A DNA stretch of 64,000 nt from Intoshia linei (lineage: Eukaryota; Orthonectida; Rhopaluridae). Under the pieces are notes generated by a model. The model searched no databases. It was given only the letters and a program-made list of their open reading frames with translations, and was not told where the DNA came from. This document shows, piece by piece, positions 37,862 to 48,296 of this stretch (within the stretch, counting starts at the first letter, position 1; each line of letters begins with the position of its first letter). The stretch spans positions 1 to 64,000 of the forward strand of contig LWCA01000012.1 of the NCBI GenBank assembly GCA_001642005.1. Direction: 5' to 3'. The translations under genes were made by a program, and so were the position numbers.

Positions 37862-38209
37862 CTTTATTGTGTCATTATATGACTAAATCTACTCTTAGTA
37901 CAATTATTATATGACCCATTAGCAAAATCAGATTTTGAGAAAATAAAATTATTATTTAAAATTATGTACTATAGGCATGTGTAGAAGATATTGAAGACTT
38001 GACAAAATTCAAAGGACACTGCATTCCAACAACATTACTATTTTCGGTTAATTAATATATACTTTTATTATGAACTCTTTTCCGCTTTGGCATTGCATAA
38101 TATGAAGTGCATATGCAGACCAATAATATAGTATAGCGGTTTCACATCCAATGATTTATATACGCATCATTCAAAATTTTCAAAATAATTAAATAGTTTA
38201 TATCGCCCA

Positions 38210-39172
38210 TTGGGTGTCTTCCAAAATAAAAATACTTAAATCAAACAATTTTTAATAATAATTACAATTTAACAACTCTTTAGCTATAAATTTAGTCTTA
38301 CCAACCCTACTCGAAAAAATCTAGTTTACTAACCCTTTAGGGAAAAATTTGGTTTTACTAATCCTCACAGGAAAAATCCAATTTTACCAACTGACATGCG
38401 ATTCTAAAACACGCTCTGTTTTCATGTTGTGTATTGAATTAGATTGCTTTATACAACTATTAAATTCCATTTAGTTTACAAAATATCAGTCGGTATGCTT
38501 ATCAAGCCTTACTTCCTTGTTAATGTATTCCTGTAACTATATTTAAACTACTTTAACTAAATAATCCAACCCTTAAGGAAGAAATCCCTTTGTACCAATA
38601 TTTTTTTAAAAATCCATTTTTACCAAAGTTTTAGAATAAAAACTACTCTATCTGATTCCAAAATAAAAAATCCAATTTTACCAAACCTTAACGAAAAAAA
38701 TCGCTTTTATCAAAATTTTTATGAAAAATTCTATTTTACCAAACTTTTAGATCAATAATTCCTCTAACTGATTTCATAAGAAAAAACATGATTTTAAAAA
38801 AAATTGAAAAATCACCTTTTACTAATATTTTTTTGAAAAAATATTAATCATTAATTTTTCGGTAAATAATTAATAATAATTGGACAACAGAAAAAAGTTC
38901 TATTAAAAACTAGTGGAAGACATAAAAAAAATAAAAATAAATATGTAAATATTAATAATTACATAAAAAAAGATATCAGTGACTGCCTTGATTTTGTGAG
39001 CCTTCGCTAACATTTGAGAAACTGGGGCAAAGTCAAGAATGTAACTTTTTAATTAAAATATTTTAAATAGACCTTGAATAAAATCTCATTTTATCTTTTC
39101 AATTTGAAGTAAAATGATATATTTCATTATGATCAGAAGTATTGCCCACGGCCGCACGTTGTTCACCCCTGG
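38210..39172. mobile_element. Partial copy of the 16057-17025 hAT-like element
   Basis: 38575-39172 follows 16340-17025 almost base for base, including 'ggacaacagaaaaaagttc' and 'gatatcagtgactgccttg', and ends 'gttgttcacccctg' before GTCTAGAC. The matching left terminus was not found, so the 5' end is truncated or rearranged. It sits immediately after the last exon of the truncated Trx-NDK gene. Confidence 0.75.
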
Positions 39173-39253
39173 TCTAGACGAAGTAATACAAACTGTATTA
39201 GTAAAATTTATTAAAAACATCAAAGTAAGTGTATATTAAATAATTGGAATAAA

Positions 39254-40396
39254 TTAAAGTTTTTGAATTAAAGAATTAAAAACAACTCGTTTATCGTTAT
39301 TGGATTCATATACCACGTATGCATAAAATGTAGAGTCAATTCTAATTTCAGTTGGAGTAGATTGTGTGCCGTGAATTGATTCAATATCAACATTAAATTC
39401 ATTAATTGAAGAAGGTGCAGTTTCATCAACTTCAAGTGTTGCCATATGAAATCCTTGACATACAAACACATGCTCATTTGATAATAATCCCAAATTGGCA
39501 TTGATACCAAAAACCTTTTTAATTCCAACATTAATGAGTAAATTTTTAAGGTTCATCTTGGACGTGACATTAAACTTTGGTAAAAACAAACTGACTGGTC
39601 CAACTTTGGCTCCTGTCTCAAAAACCCCAATCCAATCATTATCGCGTAAACATTCAAGTGGTTGAACTATTAGTAAACTGAGTCCATTTAAAGAATAAGG
39701 AATTTCTACAATATTAAACTTTTCATTTTGAAAATGTTTGAATGTTGCGTTGATGTACATTGTGTCAACTTGGGTGACTTCATCCAGCCCCATCGAAGTA
39801 AATTTCCGTTTACTAGTAAGATTTTTATCAAATGGTTGTTTAAATGCTGCTTTCATGGAGATTGCATTAATAATAACCGATCTTACACCTGGTAAAATCG
39901 CCCCTTCTGGTACAAGATCATTTATTTCATTGTGAGTAATTTTACTAACAACCTCATTAATTTTATCTACTTCTTCTTTCTTTGTAAAATCCATTGTCTC
40001 GACATTGTCATAATCAATTCCAATATCAAAAAGTGATTTTAAATAGCATGGTTTTATGTAATACCCAAATGAAATGTAAAATTTGTTGATCATTTCAAAT
40101 TTGATATCGTTAGATAGCATAATTTCATTTTTCAAGTTTGATAACCATTCAAAAGATTTACCTATATTGTTAAATTGGAGAAATTCACTGCGAGCCATAG
40201 ATGGCACACCGTAATATATCATTGATAGAACCATATCCATTGACAATTGTGAAAAACATAGATTATCATCGTGACTATTTTCAACCAGTGTTTGCATTAT
40301 AACACTGTGCACATCTTTTTTTGTCGATCCTGTTTTAAATAATATTGAATTTATACAAACCAAAGTTGCAACAAGTATGGATAAAATTTTAAACAT
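39254..40396 (-). CDS. Secreted intronless serpin
   Basis: A 380-residue single-exon serpin, normal length for the family. A hydrophobic signal peptide (FKILSILVATLVCINSILF) precedes the fold. Landmarks are NAISMKAAFKQPFDKN (strand 3A/breach region), a PRO-LEU-rich shutter segment, and the C-terminal FNSLI strand. The expected inhibitory hinge, small Ala/Gly residues after the Glu, reads ATLEVDETAPSSINEFNVDI, so insertion of the reactive loop may be impaired and inhibition is doubtful. The scissile bond cannot be assigned with confidence. Serpin genes of animals usually have introns; the lack of any here, next to multi-exon neighbours, suggests retroposition or lineage-specific intron loss. 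Confidence 0.92.
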   Translation of the reverse strand: MFKILSILVATLVCINSILFKTGSTKKDVHSVIMQTLVENSHDDNLCFSQLSMDMVLSMIYYGVPSMARSEFLQFNNIGKSFEWLSNLKNEIMLSNDIKFEMINKFYISFGYYIKPCYLKSLFDIGIDYDNVETMDFTKKEEVDKINEVVSKITHNEINDLVPEGAILPGVRSVIINAISMKAAFKQPFDKNLTSKRKFTSMGLDEVTQVDTMYINATFKHFQNEKFNIVEIPYSLNGLSLLIVQPLECLRDNDWIGVFETGAKVGPVSLFLPKFNVTSKMNLKNLLINVGIKKVFGINANLGLLSNEHVFVCQGFHMATLEVDETAPSSINEFNVDIESIHGTQSTPTEIRIDSTFYAYVVYESNNDKRVVFNSLIQKL

Positions 40397-40451
40397 TTCT
40401 AGTTCTTTTTAGATTAAGATTCAAATAAATGAAATTATCAAATTATTTATT

Positions 40452-40463
40452 GGTTTATATACA
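40452..40463 (-). promoter_or_regulatory. TATA box of the serpin gene
   Basis: The minus strand reads tgtatataaacc about 60 bases upstream of the serpin start codon, a normal TATA position for a short 5' UTR. Consistent with a focused, tissue-specific promoter. Confidence 0.55.
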
Positions 40464-40959
40464 CTCGCATTATCACAGTTTGATGATTTTGGGTTTCAAA
40501 TTCAGAAATGCAATATGCGGATAAATACATTATCTTGATTTTTCCTCATGCTAGATTTCATATGTAGCATTATAAGATTATATGTTATTGAAATTAAACA
40601 ATTTTGTAGCCAATTATTAAAAATGTTTAACTTTGACTGAAATGTAGATGGATCAATTACGAAAAATGCAGTATAGTGTACCGATTACCAGAATGCATAT
40701 TTCACAGAGTGTGAACTGATGATATTAGATATATTATTATAATTATGATCTTGTTAAATTAATGTACAGTAAACGTTTTGTACAATTTCGTGTCAACCTG
40801 TGCAAAGGGTAATTGTACATTTGCCACTGATTTTCAATTCTGCCAATTCACAACCAATGTAAAACTACCAATACAAGTTTTTAACCTTTAAAAATTTCAT
40901 TAAAAGATTATTTTAATAATTGCAAAAAATCCTTTCTGAGTTATGAATACTAAGTTAAT

Positions 40960-41465
40960 TCTAACGTATATAATATGCTACGCGATTTTTGTTTGTGTGT
41001 GTGTCCTGCTTTATTTAAATAACTACCCGTCTTAGAATTTTATAAAGTCCACATTTCAATTACAGTTTCATTACAAATTTTTTCGGGGGTGTTTGCAAAC
41101 ATAATTTTAACATCCCAAACTCCCATCTTACAGGTCAAAAACCCCAATTGTCCAAATTACCCTTCTTTTTTAAATGAAAACAGCCCTAGAATTTAAAAAA
41201 ATTGACAGGTTGTACAGTTGTATCCTGTTAACACACACAGAAAATTTCAATCCGAATACTGACGACTTCACGGCCAAAAAAGCATTTTAGTATGCATATT
41301 GTTTTTTTCGAAATATTTTATTAAAACAAAAAATGTGAAATAATTATAGGTCCAAAAATTAAAAAAAATACTTAACAAAAAATAGCAGTGAACGTCTACA
41401 CATTTCCAATAAAGAAATATGGGTGAAAATCTATATAATTCATTCTTTCGGAATTTTTTTTATTG
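40960..41465 (-). repeat. Large dispersed repeat, reverse-oriented copy
   Basis: Begins 'gctacgcgatttttgtttgtgtgtgtgtcc', then alternates ctagaattta/aaattaccc lines and 'gacttcacggccaaaaaagcattttagtatgcata', ending 'atatgggtgaaaatctatataattcattc'. The middle part present in 54315-55075 is deleted here. Confidence 0.8.
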
Positions 41466-41624
41466 CTACTCAATTTTTAAATTTCAAATTCTTATTTTCA
41501 AAACATTTTGAATAAAATTTAAATAGAAACTAAAAAAACTGTTAATATCATTTTTATATTTATTACAATCCTTTGTTAAGTCAAATGTTAACAAACAAAA
41601 AATTAAGATGAAATAATTGACTGT

Positions 41625-41818
41625 AAGGTAATGTTATATGATGGTTCCACATGACACAAATTTGGGAACCACTCTTTTGAAGGATTGATAATAGTGAATA
41701 GTAGGATTTTTAAATTATATTTTCAACGTCAATTTATTTTTTAAGTATAATACAAATGTGCCCTCGGCAGAGCTAGGTCCTGTTTGTACGTAGTACATAA
41801 CAATTAACCTAGTGTTAT
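41625..41818 (+). repeat. 190-bp repeat ending in the hairpin module, copy 2
   Basis: Matches 6110-6305 and 63815-64000: 'tttgggaaccactc', 'gataatagt.aatagtaggattttta', 'tttcaacgt.aatttatttttt', then 'cctcggcagagctaggtcctg' and 'tttgtacgtagtacataac'. Confidence 0.85.
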
Positions 41819-42515
41819 ATAAGTCTAGCTTGCTTGATTTGTACCCATCTGCGTTAGAGCATAATTTCTTATTATTTTTTTAACCGATTTGCTATTTACC
41901 TATTTGCTTAATGTATTAAAAATTTCGTACACACCAGAATAATAAATTCCATTTTAATTTTAAACTTAGGCAGGTTACTTATTTAACACAATATTAGGAT
42001 GCAATCTACCAAAAATATTATGCTCAATAAATGAATTACTCGGAATTGAAAAAGAGGTTATTATGGGATTGAAATCAAAAATCGTATATTTAAAAAAAAT
42101 GTTAATATAAGGTATCTAGAATATCGATATGGATACTGAAACTCTTATGTTTAACAAAGGTAAATTAATGCGATGAAACGACCATAGTTAAACAGTTTTA
42201 TCGTCTCTATACATATATATCTTAATACCACTATTTACTGAACAAAATATATATTGTAACTTTACTATGATAAATTTAATTTATGACTGTCATAAATTAT
42301 GACTTACAATGCATTTTCGATATAAATATATTACAGTAATTAAATATATTGATAAATCATTTAAAATTTAAAATTTGTATAAATTGTGTTAATTTATACT
42401 CAAAAACTCAACATTACTATAGTTATATTTAATTGTATAATATGACGACATTATATACATCTAATAATCTTGGATAGTCGTACACCAAACATATATATGT
42501 TTTAATTGATTTTAT
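41819..42515. other. AT-rich upstream region of the orphan gene
   Basis: No gene or clear repeat recognised; the probable promoter of the orphan gene that follows. Confidence 0.35.
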
Positions 42516-45500
42516 ATGTTGTATTTATCCCTTGAATACATTTACCTACACAACATAATAGATGATGATATGAAATGGGACAATGAAATTATCAAGTTGA
42601 ATCCAATAAATAAAGGTATAATGTAAAATTAATATACTAATGTTACATTTCATTTATTAAAAGTAGACTAAAATTTTAATTTAACTGATTAATGATAATA
42701 ATAAATTAATTTAATATTTCAGAATTCAGTATGGACAGAAGAGGTATACTAATCGACTACATTAATATAACTACATTGATTTTCAATATTTATTGCGTAT
42801 TTTAGTATAGTTAAAGTTAGAATATATTAAATATAATTAATAAATTAATGCATATAATGAAGTACATTTGTATAATAATAATGTATCATTTGTAAATAAG
42901 TATCCCTTCATTACTCAGTTTAATTAATCCTATATAGATTTTTAGATACCTCACCATCCATTCCATTATTATAGTATTTTATTTATTTAAACTTATGATC
43001 TGTTCATTTTCATAAAATTTTAATCTTGAATGTACTATTTACTTTATTTTAGATAAAATTAAGAATCGAGAATTGCGGTATAGTTTAATAAAGCGTTACA
43101 GTTTACCATTGGAAGTCATACAAAATATTTCATCAAATAGTTTAAATTATTACAAAAATAGTGTCGACATGACTAGCACACCTTCATATAAATCAAATGT
43201 ATGGGTAGAGACACCTTATGGAGATAAAGCCAATGCAGCAGATGTAAATAATTCAGAAAATGACGTTGACTCGGCATCTATCCCGATTAAACAACTTTCC
43301 TTGTCAAATTCACCAGAGCCAGATTTTATCGGCTGTATTGGAGATAGTTTAAATATTAATACTAAAAATTATAGGAGATATGAATCTTCAATTTTAGATA
43401 ATATTGGTATTTACATTAATTTACTATAAGGGTCAGTTAATATGCTAGGGAAAATTTATCTTTTATTGTTACAATTGAATTCAACCTTTCCATCAGAATA
43501 TTATTAACGTTTATATCTATATCATATACTAGTATTATAGTAGTATTATAGTATTATGTACGTCGTACAAACAATAATGTTTGATTTAACTGGATATAAA
43601 TGTATCATCTGTAATTTTTTTAAATTATAGGGGTGTTTATATTTTTAAAAAAAAATAATATGTGGTTTTGATTCTGAAATGAAATTTTGTGCGGTTGCTA
43701 TTTATGATAATGCTTATGATTTTAAAATACATCCCAGAATTTATGTTTAATAAAATTTTAGGACATGTTTCATTTTTAAAATAAATTGTAATTTGGGGTT
43801 TTGACCATGAACGTGTGCGTTTATGAGACTAAGGTTTACGAAAATAGTAATTATTTTAAAACGGAATTTTAAAAAAATTGCGAAGTCATGAATTATATAG
43901 ATTTTAACCCATTTCTTTATTGGAAATGTGTAGACGTTCAATGCACATTTTTTTTGAAATTGTAAGATCAATATTTACATTTTCAATTTTTATTATAATG
44001 GAAATATTTGAAAAATATTGGTTGATAATATATTAAAAATTATTTTTCACTGGGAATGCGTTGATTTTTTGCAATTGACATTTTGTATTTATGTCAACTG
44101 GAATAAGCTCTATCAGAATAATTTTTTTTTTTAATTTCGGACAGTGTATTATTTCACATTTTTTGTTTTCATAAAATATTTAGAAAAAAAATATATAAAT
44201 ACTAAAATGCTTTTTTGACCGTGAAGTCGTCACTTATTCAGATTGAAATTTTTTGTGTGTATTAACAGGATACAACTGTACCACCTGTAAATTTTTTAAA
44301 TTCTAGGGCTGTTTTCATTAAAAAAAAGGGTAATTTGCGGTTTTGGCCCTGAAGATATATTTTTTAAATTTAAATTTATGATAATCTTTATGATTTTAAA
44401 ATCCGTATCAGAGTGTTTATTTTTTTAAATTCTCGAACTTTTTTGATTTTTAAAAAAAAAGGACAATTGGGTTTTGACCCGTATTGTACCGTATTTTTTA
44501 TCGTACATCGTACCCATATTTCTTTTTTTACATATTTTTCATGATTTATTTATTCTTGATTACAATTCTAGCATTAGTTATGCACTTATTCCAGTATTGT
44601 TTCTTATTTCATTTTATTAATAAATTAAAACTGTTAGTTTAATAATGATTTGAGTAAAGATATTTTTTTGTGCGGCCGCGTTATATTTTTTTGTCACATT
44701 CGGCTTGCCATGCAAATTAAGTCTAACACCCCCAAATATAATATTTGATAGATTCACTACTTTTTTAAAAAAATCTTGCCTTTTAAAATATAAAGAGTGC
44801 TCTTTCTGCAGGATCATTTACAGATACATGTAGAGCTCGTCTAACCGCATTAACATTTTATTTAAGATAATCTTGGTGTAGAATAAACTATTTCATTGGA
44901 AATTCTACTACATGTATGAGATGCATTTTTAAATTCATTTTTTTCTATATAATCCTACTTTTTAATTATTTTGGGTCATACACAATGTGTATTGCATGGA
45001 ATTATGTTTTCATTAATTATCATAATTTGAAGCATTTACGAGATATATAACAACCATTATTTGTAAATACCGAAAATTAACGAAATGTTGAAAAGAACTT
45101 CATTATACCGAAAAAATTAATGTATCAGTATATTTGAAAAAATTTTGTGTTCATTGAACACTTAGCATGTTTACTTATCTTGAGAGTAATGTGTAATACA
45201 CATTTTGTATGTTAATTAATAAATATTTAATTTATCTGTACTACTTAGGAGAAGAATCAGAAGGTAAATCAAAATCAGGTATTCATTAATACTCATTTTA
45301 AGTGTTATTATTATTAAAAAAGGACAATTTTTATTCATTATTTTGCACTTTATTACAAAATTTTCATTTTCCAAATAAATCATTATCTACATTTCAGAAT
45401 TTAATATCTTTTGAATGGTTTAAACTTTAAAGCCAACGAACTTTTAATTGATAAAAAATGACTAATTCCGTGTAGAAACAATTGAAAACCGTGTAGATTT

Positions 45501-46495
45501 GGATTAATTTCAAATTAGGCATATGAGCGATTTCTACTGTAATGTATAGATTGTACTCAAATTTAGATACCAACAGATTTAGTCAAGACGGTATATACAT
45601 TTCATCTGAAAATGGTGATTTAATTTCATGATCCTTACTAATATAAATAGAATATTTGTTTGTCTGTGTTCCAATTTATTTGAAAATCTGACAATCCCAC
45701 AAATTTAAAAATCACAAATTACGTGTCAGTTTTCAAAATATTTTCTTCTATTTTAATAAAAGTGCACAAACTAATGTATATTTAGAACTATCCGGTGAAT
45801 TTGACCTGACCAAAAATGAGAATGAAAAAAGCATTCAAAAAGATTTAACTATTTTGAATGCACCACGAAATATCCCTGAATCTGAGTCAGAAAAGTCGTC
45901 TTTTAATCAATCCAAAATATTAATTGAAGTAACTAATGAATTGGAAAAGGATCACAAATCAGGAAACTCAAATAATTCAGATAACGATAAAAAAAAATCT
46001 GACATTGAAAAATCCGATTTATCTGTCACTATTAATCAGTCCAACTCTTCAAATCCATATACTATTCAAGATGAAATTCATTTAAGTGTAGCGGAAGAAA
46101 GTGACATTATTGTAGAAACACGACATGGAGATGGTGACAAAACTGATAGACTATCAAATGAAAATACGAATCCTACAGACGATTATACCACATCAATTAA
46201 AATATCTGAAAATATTATTGTAACGGATGTATCTTCGCAAGATCAACAGATTTCTGAATCTACAAAAAGTTTGTCAATACCAATCGAATCTGGTGACTCG
46301 AGAGAAAACAGTATCATAGAAAGTTTTAAAAAAGATACTACAAATAATGATTCAACTAAACTTTCCATCTCGTCTGACAAAGTAACGAACACAGTTACAA
46401 AAGCAGTGGAAAGCAATAATGACCAAGAGAATGCTTCAAAAATTTCAAATCCTTCTGATGTTAATTACAATAGTCGAACAAGTAGTAATGTGTAG
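42516..46495 (+). CDS. Orphan low-complexity Ser/Asn/Asp/Glu-rich protein
   Basis: Five exons, every intron in phase 1: 42516-42615 (or from an inner Met at 42570), 42723-42743, 43053-43406, 45249-45278, 45786-46495. The product is 404 aa (386 from the inner Met). Two exons are microexons of 21 and 30 nt; they were accepted because phase and splice sites fit on both sides. The N-terminal third contains a basic helix-like stretch (ELRYSLIKRYSLPLEVIQN) and SNVWVETPYGDK. The last 236 codons are acidic and serine-rich without repeats, signal peptide or membrane segment, so the protein is probably disordered. I recognise no family. Symmetrical phase-1 microexons could be alternatively spliced. Confidence 0.65.
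43620..44480 (+). repeat. Large dispersed repeat, forward copy inside an intron
   Basis: Collinear with 19880-20390 and, inverted, with 54315-55075. It occupies the intron between the 354-nt and 30-nt exons of the orphan gene. An hAT-type remnant related to 5100-5449 follows at 44640-44730. Confidence 0.75.
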
Positions 46496-46712
46496 GAATA
46501 TATTGTCTTCATTTTGAACATTTTTCATGTGTAAAATCTTTACAATTTAGTATGCATGTAAATTTTTGTTTTTAGTATGTCTAATACATTTTGTTCGTTA
46601 ATTGTTAATTTTATAAATAGTGAACAAGCATGTTTTAAGTATGTTTCAACTAAGATAATATCTTTAGTTTATTTGACATTATTATTGTCGAATGAATTCT
46701 ACATTTAAAATT

Positions 46713-47177
46713 GGCAGTCGATTTATTAGCAATCAAATAAAATGCGTTAACATTAAATAAAGTGACTTAACATCAAATTGTAAATTCTATTATCAAATAA
46801 ATACAATAGTAGTCAATAGAAAGTAATTAGACAATACTTTTATTTAATTTGAAGGCAATTTATCACGTCTAGCAACAATGCATATATTTGTGCTCAAATT
46901 AAATTTTATAGTATCAGTAATGTTAATTTTCCAAGTTAATTTATCAAATAATAACATTTAAAATCAAATTAATTTTATTTAACTTCAAATTTATGATTAA
47001 CCGTCAAATTCAAATTTTTATAAATCAAATAAATAATTATATGTAATGCAAATGAATATTAGTTTTAATATTTTTTAGCATATTGATTAAATAATTTTAT
47101 TTTAATGATTATTTTAAATCATTGATTAAATGATTAATGTTAGCGCATTTTATGTGATGGCTAATAAATCGACTGCC
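46713..47177. mobile_element. 465-bp element with ~44-bp inverted terminal repeats
   Basis: Left end GGCAGTCGATTTATTAGC followed by 'aatcaaataaaatgcgttaacatta'; the right end is its inverse with four mismatches, ending GACTGCC. The outer bases (ttaaaatt / aatttaa-like) may be the target duplication but are ambiguous. Long, well-kept inverted ends suggest a Mutator- or Kolobok-like MITE. The inside is AT-rich with many 'aatcaaat' words. Confidence 0.8.
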
Positions 47178-47254
47178 GATTTAATTGAATTTTCTTATAA
47201 TTAATATTTCCATTAATTATTAATTAAGTTTCCAGAAAAATTTTTCATTTTGAA

Positions 47255-47526
47255 GGAAATATTGAAATATTGGAAACAAATGAAAATATATTTGATGGAT
47301 GTATGGAAAAAATGTTCGAAGAATATGAAGTATGTTATAACAATCAGGAATGGAAGCTATCAACGTGTACTTGTCGATTTTTTTTAAAAAATTTTAAATG
47401 TAAAAACTTAATATTGGTAGCAATGCATTTAAATTTATTGAAAAATGATGATTTATTGGTTAAATCAAAATCAATTTTCATCGGAGAAAAAAAAGAGGAC
47501 GTCCCAAAGGAGCCACAAGGGCTTTA
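47255..47526 (+). pseudogene. SWIM-like zinc-finger fragment of a MULE-type transposase
   Basis: The frame reads EWKLSTCTCRFFLKNFKCKN, then LILVAMHLNLL. SWIM fingers are CxC...CxH and close the C-terminus of many Mutator-like transposases; here the final His is replaced by Asn. The preceding transposase core is absent. It lies 80 bases from the long-inverted-repeat element, which fits a MULE origin for both, though this is inference. Confidence 0.5.
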
Positions 47527-48296
47527 ATTGTAGATTAAATAAACATTAATTAGTAGTAAATTTACTTTTTTCCTCATCTTATATATAATTTGATACTACA
47601 CATGCGATTTAATTTAATGTTTATTGTAATTATTTGACTGTTCAATCATCTATTTTATTTTTTTAAAAATATCTTTATTTTGACCTATCTGAATTTTATC
47701 GTCTATAAAATTACCTGTGATATACAATAAAGTTCAATTTAATGTTTTATTTATAAATAAGTTTTTTGAGTGACATAGTTAAAAACGATGAAAATAATCA
47801 ATTTCAAGGATTGAATTGTAGATTTATGAAATTAATATAAAAAAGCATTCCAAAATATGAAATTTATAGAATTGTAGGATCCTTAGTTTTGATTTATTTT
47901 TTAATTTTATATGTGCAAAATCAAAAAATTATTAATATTTCATGCTAAAATGCTATTAATAAGTGTATTAATTTTGAATGTCAAGATGCTAGTTTTAAGA
48001 TTGAAATTTTGTTCAGAATATAACCAGGAAAAATTGCTAAAGAATTCAATTTTTTTTATTATCGGCATGCTAATAAGAGTCACACAGACTTTTAATTTTG
48101 TACAAGTTAGGATATACATTTTTTTGCGTTATATTCTATATATTTTTTGTTTACTTTTATTGTATCCCTACATTCTTACTAAAAATTAAATTAATATAAT
48201 GAATCTTTACAATAGATAACAACAGTATCTCTGTAAAGTAAACATTAAGGTAACTAAAATATTTGAAATTAAGAATACCTGTATTATTAAAATTTA
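47527..48296. other. Upstream region of the Trx-NDK gene
   Basis: AT-rich; the one longer open frame (47911-48189) is Leu/Ile/Lys-rich and looks like a chance reading of AT-rich DNA. No repeat recognised. Confidence 0.4.

Larger units (their letters stand above)
36397..38055 (+). pseudogene. Truncated second Trx-NDK (NME8-type) gene: thioredoxin exons only
   Basis: Three exons (36397-36481, 36952-37052, 37975-38046) match the first three exons of the complete gene at 48297 in phase and nearly in length; the third is the same 72 nt. They encode a thioredoxin fold with WCGACS, keeping both redox cysteines at about residues 37 and 40. No NDK exons follow: an hAT-like repeat and then the serpin gene take their place. 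Reading past the last exon adds two residues and a stop, so an 88-residue thioredoxin-only protein is conceivable. The open frames and clean splice sites mean it may be a young pseudogene or a small working gene. Exon 2-3 intron contains another hAT MITE. Confidence 0.75.

Noticed and set aside
16330-38840. Tandem 'ttttaccaa' arrays considered as CRISPR-like
   Set aside because: Units are degenerate, spacing is irregular, and they lie inside animal transposons; there are no cas genes.
47911-48189. 92-residue Leu/Ile/Lys/Phe-rich frame before the Trx-NDK gene
   Set aside because: Composition expected from AT-rich DNA; no splice partner or domain.
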